DNA from: a virus
Virus record (IMG/VR): IMGVR_UViG_3300034072_000578
Span: 1-64,000 of that record
DNA length: 64,000 nucleotides
Direction: 5' to 3' (one strand)
The notes under the pieces were generated by a model. It was given only the letters and a program-made list of their open reading frames with translations. It was not told the origin of the DNA and did not search any database. Numbering within the stretch: the stretch's first letter is position 1; each line of letters starts with the position of its first letter. A program made the translations under genes and the position numbers. This document shows, piece after piece, positions 57,541 through 63,834 of this stretch.

Positions 57541-58477
57541 AGTTTGGGCTTGGTGCATTTTTCTCTTGCACCGAATCGATTCGTCGCCTAGATAGAGATC
57601 ACCGGCAAGGAAACGAACCGGTCGCTGCTTGAAGCGGATAAGCTAGAGTAATCTGGTGAAAGGTTAGGAGCCAAACCAAGCCGCCTAGTAATAGGTCAAC
57701 TTAAGCAACATGGAACTGACCGAAAGGTTCCTCTATACAAGTAGGGGATAGATTGAAGGATAAGGGTTTTAGGTCCGAAAGGATAACTAGCAGAGCTAAT
57801 CGGTGAGCTAGTGAAGTCGCAAACACCTGCACCAAGCAAAACTTATTCGAAGTCGATAGTGAACCATAAGGGTAATAGTTCGACCATTAGCGTGGAAGAG
57901 CATTAGCCAGTTACCAAAGGTGGAGACACTTTACGTAACCGTTGAGTAGCCCGCAAGGCGAAAGACATGAGGCGTGTGGCATGTTGTTCCCCAAAAGGGA
58001 ATGATACCATTGGACAAGCACGTCTTAACTGGAAACAACTTAGCATAACGGTAATGCGATGGACTCTTAATCCATTGATTGTTGGTTCAAATCCAGCAGT
58101 TGATTCATCAACGCAAAGCCTTGTCCAGCTATAAGTGAAAGGCACCTAAGCCCTACCTAGAGTGGGGGCATGAAGTCTCGCAAGGATGGATTGTTTGTAG
58201 TGGAAGAACTCATTGCTCTTTAGCGGGAGCTTAATGGAGGTAAAACTTCAATGGGATTAAGATACTATGAGTAGCTTGTAGTGATATCGCAAATGCCAGC
58301 GATTAATAAAATGGCGGTGTTGGTAGTTACTATGATACCTTGACCGGGTTATAGTGGAAAAGGCCCTAAACAATAAGGGGTTTAAGACTGCCCTTAGTAA
58401 GTGTATTCTCAGCTTGCTAATTACATATGGGGATAATCGCGTAAAGTCATTGGTCTGACCGCTCGGTTTCCCCACCA
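57541..58477 (+). ncRNA. giant structured non-coding RNA (about 0.9 kb) with tRNA-like insert
   Basis: No credible ORF on either strand. Perfect long-range helix GCTTGGTGCA (57548-57557)/TGCACCAAGC (57828-57837), extended by AGTTT/AAACT; GNRA hairpins (CC-GAAA-GG at 57720-57727, TCC-GAAA-GGA at 57774-57783); CTAGC/GCTAG; TGGACAAG/CTTGTCCA (58011-58018/58120-58127) encloses a tRNA-like domain; later ATCGC/GCGAT and TTAGTAAG/CTTGCTAA. It ends near GGGGATA...TTTCCCC-ACCA. Size, tRNA insert and phage setting recall the GOLLD/ROOL classes of ornate RNAs. The 3' boundary is uncertain. Confidence 0.7.
58027..58104 (+). tRNA. tRNA-like domain inside the giant RNA (anticodon CTT)
   Basis: D-stem GCAT/ATGC, anticodon stem ATGGA/TCCAT with loop CTCTTAA (CTT, Lys), T-arm GTTGG-TTCAAAT-CCAGC. 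Acceptor AACAACT/AGTTGAT has one mismatch and no CCA is encoded, so it may not be a functional free tRNA. Confidence 0.6.
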
Positions 58478-58478
58478 T

Positions 58479-58556
58479 GGCCTATGTAGCTCAGTCCGGT
58501 TAGAGCGTCCGATAAATAAGGAAGGTCGTTGGTTCGAATCCAACCCTAAGGCCCCA
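58479..58556 (+). tRNA. non-canonical tRNA-like (Ile GAT-like)
   Basis: GGCCT/AGGCC acceptor core, D-arm GCTC...GAGC, T-arm GTTGG-TTCGAAT-CCAAC and CCA. The anticodon arm is shortened: TCC-GATAAATAA-GGA. Could be a decayed tRNA-Ile. Confidence 0.5.
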
Positions 58557-58557
58557 T

Positions 58558-58654
58558 AGCGCGGTAGTTTGAGTGTGCTTCTGGACAGAAGTATGCAGAC
58601 AAAACAGCTTTCGGAGGATTGAAGACGGGGGTTTGAATCCCTCTCGCGCTTCCA
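58558..58654 (+). tRNA. non-canonical tRNA-like (possible Ser GGA)
   Basis: Perfect acceptor AGCGCGG/TCGCGCT (one G-T), T-arm GGGGG-TTTGAAT-CCCTC, CCA encoded. A stem TGCTT/AAGTA holds GGA in an 8-nt loop; the D-arm is reduced and the variable region is long. Confidence 0.5.
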
Positions 58655-58656
58655 AC

Positions 58657-58766
58657 GGGACGGTAATTCAGCGGTAGAAGACGAAACCTTGTCTAAGCCC
58701 TTTGAGGGTGATGGACCCCAAGACAAGGCCAGATAGTCGGAGGTTCGATCCCTCCCCGTCCCGCCA
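58657..58766 (+). tRNA. tRNA-like with an extra helix in the anticodon region
   Basis: Perfect acceptor GGGACGG/CCGTCCC, T-arm GGAGG-TTCGATC-CCTCC, discriminator G and CCA. In place of an ordinary anticodon arm there is CCTTGTCT/AGACAAGG enclosing 26 nt with a CCC-TTTGA-GGG hairpin. The anticodon cannot be assigned; TTG is one option. Confidence 0.5.
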
Positions 58767-58767
58767 C

Positions 58768-58977
58768 TTAATAACATTGAAACATGATGGTCTGCACATT
58801 GTCATGTTTCAACCTTGTTAAGTTTCACATTATCGGTGGGCTGAAATCCAGCGATAGAGGCAAGCCCCTAAGCAAGGCTCCTACGTGAACCTAATCCATA
58901 GTGTTAGGAGCGATGATTTACGCTAGCTATGATTAGGGGAAGCTAGAAAGGTTATAGACCTGATAAACTTCCCCTTC
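58768..58977 (+). ncRNA. structured RNA with likely pseudoknot
   Basis: TTGAAACATGA/TCATGTTTCAA is an 11-bp hairpin at the 5' end. GCTCCTA/TAGGAGC encloses CCTAATC, which is complementary to the downstream GATTAGG, giving an H-type pseudoknot. GGGGAAG/CTTCCCC closes the 3' part. No ORF. Confidence 0.6.
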
Positions 58978-58982
58978 TTAGT

Positions 58983-59059
58983 GGACCCTTAGCTCATTTG
59001 GTTAGAGCGACGGACTTTTAATCTGTAGGTGCTGGGTTCGAATCCCAGAGGGTCCACCA
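58983..59059 (+). tRNA. tRNA-Lys(TTT), second copy
   Basis: Perfect acceptor GGACCCT/AGGGTCC, stem ACGGA/TCTGT, loop CTTTTAA with normal T33, CCA encoded. Confidence 0.94.
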
Positions 59060-59061
59060 CT

Positions 59062-59151
59062 TACTTAGTAGTGATAGAATACGGGTTGGTTCTTCAATTT
59101 GCTTTTGCCCAAAAGCTGTCGATCCGTATTCTTTCTTTATTAAGTGGGGTG
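59062..59151 (+). ncRNA. hairpin RNA between tRNA-Lys and tRNA-Leu
   Basis: AGAATACGG...CCGTATTCT encloses a perfect hairpin GCTTTT-GCCC-AAAAGC; outer ACTTA/TAAGT may extend it. No ORF. Confidence 0.45.
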
Positions 59152-59182
59152 TTATGTATTTTCTTACGTTATGACCTACCAA

Positions 59183-59266
59183 GCCCTCTTGGCGTAATTG
59201 GTAGGCGCAGCAGACTTAAAATCTGCCGGTTGATCCGTCTCGGTTCGAGTCCGAGAGAGGGCACCA
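59183..59266 (+). tRNA. tRNA-Leu(TAA)
   Basis: Perfect acceptor GCCCTCT/AGAGGGC, stem GCAGA/TCTGC, loop CTTAAAA, long variable arm, CCA encoded. Last tRNA of the cluster. Confidence 0.94.
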
Positions 59267-59425
59267 AGTTTCAGAGCCAACTTCGCGGGCGTCTCCATCC
59301 GCGAGAAAACACCTAGACATACCCTCTTGCATGTGGGTAGTTAATGGACGGTGGGGTAAAAGCCCTCAATATGCAGCGTTATATGACTGGCCTTCGGTGT
59401 CGCAACCTAGCCTTTCGACTAACCT

Positions 59426-59447
59426 AGGCCCTTCGGGGCCTTTTTTT
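59426..59447 (+). terminator. rho-independent terminator of the tRNA/ncRNA arm
   Basis: AGGCCC-TTCG-GGGCCT followed by seven T. Very strong, UUCG-capped. The next gene starts 13 nt later. Confidence 0.93.
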
Positions 59448-59460
59448 GGAGTCTTACTAA

Positions 59461-60000
59461 ATGGGTCTTTTGGGTAAGAAGAAGCAAGAGCTTCCCGTCA
59501 ATGCCGGTGTCGAACTTGGCGACTACGTTAAGGACGTAGTTACCGGTTTTGAGGGCATTGCTTATGCTCGCGACTATCACCTTCACGGTTGCGACCGTAT
59601 CGAGGTATCTCCGACCAGCTTGGATGATAACGGCAACCCCAAGGATGCTTTCGTTTTCGATATCCTGCGCCTGACGGTGATCGAAAAGGGGCGTATGGCT
59701 TGTATCGAGCCTAACGCCCACTTTAGCGCGTTCACCATGGGCGCGAAGGTCAAGGACACCATCACCGGCTTTGAAGGCATTATCGGCACCCGCACCGAAA
59801 TCGTCACCGGCCTTACCCTCATCGGGATCATGCCGACTGTCCTTTCCAAGGAAGGCGCTCTCAAGGACGCTAAGGTCTTCCCGGCTGGCCGGGTGGAACT
59901 GATCGCGGAACAGCCTGTCCCGGTCGCTCCTGAGGCTCCAAAGGGCAAACCGGGCGGTCCTACCGAACGTCGCAGCGCTGCCAAGGCTCCGCCCCGCTAA
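59461..60000 (+). CDS. protein with two tandem copies of a 55-aa beta domain
   Basis: 179 aa. The unit LGDYVKDVVTGFEGIAYAR...DAFVFDILRLTVIE recurs as MGAKVKDTITGFEGIIGTR...DAKVFPAGRVELI; then a Pro/Lys-rich tail (PKGKPGGPTERRSAAKAPPR). The VKDxxTGFxG unit occurs in many phage hypotheticals, usually single. GC-rich codon use like the ter genes. Possibly a small binding domain; function unknown. Confidence 0.8.
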   Translation: MGLLGKKKQELPVNAGVELGDYVKDVVTGFEGIAYARDYHLHGCDRIEVSPTSLDDNGNPKDAFVFDILRLTVIEKGRMACIEPNAHFSAFTMGAKVKDTITGFEGIIGTRTEIVTGLTLIGIMPTVLSKEGALKDAKVFPAGRVELIAEQPVPVAPEAPKGKPGGPTERRSAAKAPPR

Positions 60001-60026
60001 CAGCTATATTACTAGCCGTTTTAATT

Positions 60027-60066
60027 ACTCCCGTTCTTGCTATAAAGGCTCGAACGGGAGTTTTTT
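60027..60066 (+). promoter_or_regulatory. terminator-like hairpin abutting a start codon
   Basis: ACTCCCGTTC (60027-60036) pairs with GAACGGGAGT (60052-60061), then six T, and ATG is the next base. The GGGAG ribosome site is in the stem. Works as terminator for the upstream gene and likely represses or conditions the next. Confidence 0.75.
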
Positions 60067-60597
60067 ATGCGATTAAGAGAACATTTAATACTACGTGGAA
60101 TGAATCCTAGCCTATACCGACACGCTAAATGTTATTCCACTAACAAAATCACCTTCTATTTATACAATTTAAGTGGTCAGATGGTAGGTTATCAACACTA
60201 CCGACCATTAATAGAAGAAAAAGGGGTTAAAAATAACCCTAAATTAGGTCGATACTTCACTAAATTACCTAAGAACACTATTGGAGTGTTCGGATTAGAC
60301 GTTTTAGATGAAACTAGACCAGAATTATTCGTAGTTGAAGGCATTTTTAAAGCCGCCAAGCTCCATCGGCTAGGCTACAACGCCATCGCGGTCCTAGGGC
60401 CGACCCCCAAGCCCATGGCAGCATGGTTTCGCGCTCTACGAGGCTCCTACAAGCTCCTAGCGATCGGTGACAATGACCGGGCCGGTCAATATCTGGTCGA
60501 TATTGTTGGCGCTGGCACCCTTTCCCCTGTAGATTTGGACGAAATGGACGACTCAGCGGTGGTGGAATTGGCAAATGAGCAAATACAGCGGTATTAA
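60067..60597 (+). CDS. TOPRIM-domain, primase-like protein
   Basis: 176 aa. PELFVVEGIFKAAKLHRLGYNAIAVLGPTPKP and LLAIGDNDRAGQYLV match the E and DxD motifs of a TOPRIM fold; no zinc ribbon. Second TOPRIM protein in the window besides the primase. The first two-thirds has AT-rich phage codons, the last part GC-richer, so it could be mosaic. Confidence 0.75.
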   Translation: MRLREHLILRGMNPSLYRHAKCYSTNKITFYLYNLSGQMVGYQHYRPLIEEKGVKNNPKLGRYFTKLPKNTIGVFGLDVLDETRPELFVVEGIFKAAKLHRLGYNAIAVLGPTPKPMAAWFRALRGSYKLLAIGDNDRAGQYLVDIVGAGTLSPVDLDEMDDSAVVELANEQIQRY

Positions 60598-60706
60598 ATG
60601 GAAGATTAAAGCTTACTTGATAGCTAAGTTTTGGAATCCCAAAAGAAATAGCAAAGAATATTGGGGTTTTATTAAGAACGCCAGCAAAAGGAAGATTAAG
60701 AAATGA
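60575..60706 (+). CDS. small basic protein (43 aa)
   Basis: MSKYSGIKWKIKAYLIAKFWN..., ending KRKIKK; very basic with Trp residues. Overlaps both neighbours (23 nt and ATGA). Possible nucleic-acid binder; unrecognised. Confidence 0.55.
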   Translation: MSKYSGIKWKIKAYLIAKFWNPKRNSKEYWGFIKNASKRKIKK

Positions 60707-61020
60707 CTAATATTATAGTGTCAAACCAAGTAGAGTGCCTGTCATGTGGTGATAGGCCCTATTCCGCTCATAGACATGACTTTAAATACTGCAAATGCGG
60801 TAATGTAGCTGTCGATGGTGGCCAAGCTTACCTTCGCAGGGTGTATAATAACACTAACTGGAAGGAAATTTCGATAAAAATACCGGAAGAAGCCGTTAAT
60901 AAGGCCATCGAAGAGGTCGAAGAAGCGATCAAGACAGGTCGCAACGCAAGAGGGCTGGTATATGCCGCCCTGCGTGGCCTAAGAGACGGTGGTTTCACCT
61001 TCCCCGACAACAATATCTAA
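60703..61020 (+). CDS. zinc-binding hypothetical protein
   Basis: 105 aa. CLSCGDRPYSAHRHDFKYCKCGNVAVDGGQAYLRR holds CxxC, H-x-H and CxC, a zinc site shared by a common phage hypothetical family. Helical C-terminus. Coupled to the small gene upstream. Confidence 0.75.
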   Translation: MTNIIVSNQVECLSCGDRPYSAHRHDFKYCKCGNVAVDGGQAYLRRVYNNTNWKEISIKIPEEAVNKAIEEVEEAIKTGRNARGLVYAALRGLRDGGFTFPDNNI

Positions 61021-61038
61021 GAAGGGTTGTTTTCTATC

Positions 61039-61119
61039 ATGGGCTGTCTTAAAGCATTGCTCAACGGGATCGGTCTTCTGATCGCTCTTTCCTTCCTCAT
61101 TATCTTTTGGAACGTATGA
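61039..61119 (+). CDS. tiny membrane protein (26 aa)
   Basis: MGCLKALLNGIGLLIALSFL followed by IIFWNV: one hydrophobic helix. GAAGGG lies upstream at some distance. Stop overlaps the next ATG (ATGA). Small single-span protein, unknown role. Confidence 0.45.
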   Translation: MGCLKALLNGIGLLIALSFLIIFWNV

Positions 61120-61322
61120 AACAGTTTATCATTCACAAAGTTACCAACGCACCCGACCATGTTAATGGGACTCCTAAGGGTCCGATTTGGAAGCGGGCTA
61201 AGAGCCTCCATAAATATAAGAAGTTCTATACGAACAAGATGGAGGCTCTTCTTATCGCCTTTTATCTCAACCAGTTTAGCAAGTTCGGCTTCGAAGTAAG
61301 CGAACGGATTGTGGAGGAATAA
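61116..61322 (+). CDS. hypothetical protein
   Basis: 68 aa from ATG 61116 (coupled to the tiny gene), basic: MKQFIIHKVTNAPDHVNGTPKG, KRAKSLHKYKKFYTNKMEALL. Not recognised. Confidence 0.6.
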   Translation: MKQFIIHKVTNAPDHVNGTPKGPIWKRAKSLHKYKKFYTNKMEALLIAFYLNQFSKFGFEVSERIVEE

Positions 61323-61326
61323 TCCC

Positions 61327-61680
61327 ATGGCTAATAAAGAGAACATGTTGAAGCTCGCGGAAGCCCTAGAGTCGGGCACCTATCCCCAAGCAAGAGGTAG
61401 CTGGGGCGCTGGAAGCTTCGAAGGCCACCAGACGCCAGCCCTTTATGGCCAAGAGGAAAAGGGCTTTTGCTGTATGCACGTTGCTCTAGCTCTCGCTACC
61501 AACACGGCTAGCTTGTCAGGTAATATGTTCACCCGCAGTCGCAACGCACGGGCTGATGCGACATCATGGCTGGGAATCGACGAAGGAGGCTTTGCTGATT
61601 TCGTCACGTTGAACGACAAGGAAGGCAAGACCTTCCCCGAAATCGCCCAATATATCCGCGATACATATTTAGCCGACTAA
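61327..61680 (+). CDS. hypothetical protein
   Basis: 117 aa from the ATG at 61327. YPQARGSWGAGSF, GFCCMHVALALAT and WLGIDEGGFADFVTLND form a conserved-looking core. Two adjacent Cys and a His could be a site. Appears in phages as a hypothetical; function unknown. Confidence 0.65.
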   Translation: MANKENMLKLAEALESGTYPQARGSWGAGSFEGHQTPALYGQEEKGFCCMHVALALATNTASLSGNMFTRSRNARADATSWLGIDEGGFADFVTLNDKEGKTFPEIAQYIRDTYLAD

Positions 61681-61694
61681 TCTCCGGGGGAATA

Positions 61695-62102
61695 ATGGAA
61701 CTGCTATTAATTAACAAGCTAAGCCCATTAATCACTAAAAGAGATAAAAATAGAAAACCGGGTAGATACCGTTCCCTAGAATATAAATATATGATCGGGG
61801 AGAAGTCCAATCACCGCTGCGTTCATTGCGGCGTTGATATGGTCTATGAAGGCCCACAAGTCCCTACCAGCTTCACCTATGAGCATGTCATTCCCATCTG
61901 CTACGGCTCTACGTGGGAACTAGACAACCTTTATGGGGCCTGTCTGGAATGTAACCATCGCGGCGGCACACAAAGCGGTCAAGAGGCAACCCGACGCCTT
62001 TTGCTGGAACACGGCATCTGCCTGTGCTACAACGAGGAATCGGATATCGCAAGAGCAGACGCGATGTATCGGCTTCATTTCGAGGACAGAATCGCGGCGT
62101 AG
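61695..62102 (+). CDS. HNH endonuclease
   Basis: 135 aa. CVHCGVDM, TYEHVIPICYGSTWELDNLYGACLECNHRGG is an HNH core with zinc Cys pairs (CxxC...CLEC). Free-standing homing-type nuclease. Shine-Dalgarno GGGGGAA close to the ATG. Confidence 0.83.
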   Translation: MELLLINKLSPLITKRDKNRKPGRYRSLEYKYMIGEKSNHRCVHCGVDMVYEGPQVPTSFTYEHVIPICYGSTWELDNLYGACLECNHRGGTQSGQEATRRLLLEHGICLCYNEESDIARADAMYRLHFEDRIAA

Positions 62103-62111
62103 TGAGGTTTT

Positions 62112-62312
62112 ATGGTTGTTATCGAGATTATTGTAGTATTCTTTTGGATACTTAGTGCCTTCACTTTCGTATGGAGCTTGCTGGACCTGTTTCTTGGCAG
62201 CTACTACGACAAAGAGAAAGCCCTTCCTAGGGTGATAGTATCTAGCATCCTGCTAGTTATCCTCTACAACCTCCCCTATGAATATTGGGGTCTAGCGGAG
62301 ACGATGAACTAA
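62112..62312 (+). CDS. small membrane protein
   Basis: 66 aa, two hydrophobic helices (residues 2-27 and 40-54). Coupled by TAATG to another membrane protein. Unknown; may act as a pair. Confidence 0.6.
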   Translation: MVVIEIIVVFFWILSAFTFVWSLLDLFLGSYYDKEKALPRVIVSSILLVILYNLPYEYWGLAETMN

Positions 62313-62512
62313 TGTGGTCTTTCATAGGCTTCTTTCTAGTCCTCGCTCTTGGGACGTATCTCACGGTAGCGGGTGGACTGTTGGTATGGGTAAACCATGC
62401 TTTTGGAGGAAGGTTTGAGAAAGCCGTCCTGATACCCCCAGCAATAGGATTTGTGATGCTAGCTTTTTGCTGGTATTTTAATCCTGTGAGCCTTGATGTA
62501 AATATAAGGTAA
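62312..62512 (+). CDS. small membrane protein
   Basis: 66 aa from ATG 62312. Two hydrophobic helices (3-27 and 38-56). Overlaps the previous stop by one base. Unknown function. Confidence 0.6.
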   Translation: MWSFIGFFLVLALGTYLTVAGGLLVWVNHAFGGRFEKAVLIPPAIGFVMLAFCWYFNPVSLDVNIR

Positions 62513-62518
62513 TAATAT

Positions 62519-62701
62519 ATGCAAGTAGGTGATTTAGTAACCCGCGTTAACCCATCCGTAACCTGTGCGGTAGGCAAGGTAACTGCCATCCTAGAAGATG
62601 GTAAGTTCCTAATTAATTTCGGGCGTAAAAATAGTCTTCGGATGGTGGAAGACTATGTGCCTTTCGTTCCATGGCATAAGCGGAAGAGGGGGCTGGGATG
62701 A
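62519..62701 (+). CDS. hypothetical small beta protein
   Basis: 60 aa, MQVGDLVTRVNPSVTCAVGKVTAI, KFLINFGRKNSLRMVEDYV: SH3-like/KOW-like beta barrel composition. Not recognised. ATGA overlap with the next gene. Confidence 0.6.
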   Translation: MQVGDLVTRVNPSVTCAVGKVTAILEDGKFLINFGRKNSLRMVEDYVPFVPWHKRKRGLG

Positions 62702-62907
62702 CAAGACGTATTGAAAACCTAGATTGGCTTCCTATAGAGCTTGCTAGCAGGGATTTGAAGGTTGGTAGCGGGCAAGTGGTGGTTCTTTACCGACCACATG
62801 TTCATGGTAGCTGTTTGCTGGAATATACTACCAGCAACCCCGACTATGCTATGACCAATGCGGCTAAGCATGGCTACACTGAGTTTGCTTTGTTGGTGGA
62901 TGGGTGA
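62698..62907 (+). CDS. hypothetical small protein
   Basis: 69 aa. WLPIELASRDLKVGSGQVVVLYRPH, no known family recognised. ATGA overlap upstream and TGATG downstream. Confidence 0.6.
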   Translation: MTRRIENLDWLPIELASRDLKVGSGQVVVLYRPHVHGSCLLEYTTSNPDYAMTNAAKHGYTEFALLVDG

Positions 62908-63269
62908 TGTCTTATTCTAGGAAAGTTTTCTACAGGGCTAGTGTTAAGGGTATTAACCGCCTTGGGAAAGAGCAAACCTTCTGGCTTAATAGCCTGCCGG
63001 TGTCTGGTTGCGATCCTGTCACTTGGGCGGATTGGTCGGGTCAATGGGCCGACCTAGAAGAGTTCAAGGCTGACGTTAAGCGTCTGTCGGTGGAAGGTTT
63101 TAGCAACTGGTCTATCCGGTCAATTGACCTTAGCACCTTGCAGTGTTTGGAAGTTGTGGTAGTAACCACGACTGATACGAGCTACAGGGTTATTGGACTT
63201 GAGCCTACTATTACCGACGAGGATCATCCTTGCGGTTGTGGGCAAAGATTGTGTTCTAGCTGTAACTAG
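62907..63269 (+). CDS. hypothetical protein with C-terminal Cys cluster
   Basis: 120 aa, starting MSYSRKVFYRASVKGINRLG; ends HPCGCGQRLCSSCN, four Cys and a His in the last 14 residues, a likely metal site. Function unknown. Last gene of the rightward operon. Confidence 0.6.
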   Translation: MSYSRKVFYRASVKGINRLGKEQTFWLNSLPVSGCDPVTWADWSGQWADLEEFKADVKRLSVEGFSNWSIRSIDLSTLQCLEVVVVTTTDTSYRVIGLEPTITDEDHPCGCGQRLCSSCN

Positions 63270-63624
63270 TTTGGGGCTTAAGGGGGTTGTGAGGTTTAGG
63301 TAATTTTGGGGTTAAATTTGTGAATGGTATGGAGCGGCCAAAGCCGTAACTTTCTAGGACATCCTACCCCCTCGACTCGCAACAGGTCAATAGGGCGAAT
63401 CACTCTTTTTCACATTCTTTTTTAATGCGCTTCCAAAAAACAAAACAAACAATGTCAACACATATAATCACATCACATAGTAATGTGATATAGTAGGGCC
63501 TACTCATATAGCCCCATATAAGCCCCATACAGTAGGGCCAGCCCTGCTAGGCTACCCTAGTAGCGCAAGCCCCTAGAAAGGCGCTCTAAGGGGCTTCCTA
63601 GGGGCTTGTATGGGGTAATGCATA
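63270..63624. repeat. non-coding region with nested GC-rich inverted repeats
   Basis: No gene. ATCACAT-AGTA-ATGTGAT at 63471-63488; then CAAGCCCCTAG (63568-63578) with its complement CTAGGGGCTTG (63599-63609), flanked by CCCCATAC...GTATGGGG; GCCCCATA also repeats directly nearby. Lies where plus- and minus-strand transcripts converge. May be a double terminator or a replication/packaging site. Confidence 0.7.
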
Positions 63625-63834
63625 TCAGCAAGGGCCTACCCTGTAACGCGGTTCATTATCCGGCCCCTTATAGAGGTTCATGCATTCATCACTAGTAGCA
63701 GGGTCCGCTACAGTAATGGGCTTAGCCTCCATAGTAGGGGCGGGTTGTATGTAAGTATTAACCGCCACCATAGCAGACAGTGCAATACAGGCCATGCTAA
63801 TGGCGATGACAAACAGAAGACAATTCTTAAACAT
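63625..63834 (-). CDS. small membrane/secreted protein
   Basis: 69 aa. Hydrophobic N-terminus (CLLFVIAISMACIALSAMVAV) then a polar tail with two Cys (DECMN, VGPC) that could form a disulfide. Starts within the end of the next minus-strand gene (8-nt overlap). Confidence 0.6.
   Translation of the reverse strand: MFKNCLLFVIAISMACIALSAMVAVNTYIQPAPTMEAKPITVADPATSDECMNLYKGPDNEPRYRVGPC

Noticed and set aside
57903-58145. 80-aa minus-strand ORF in the giant RNA region
   Set aside because: No ribosome site, low coding character, overlaps helices and a tRNA-like domain.
57541-58477. tmRNA
   Set aside because: No tRNA-Ala-like ends joined by a tag ORF; the embedded tRNA-like domain is internal and has a CTT anticodon.
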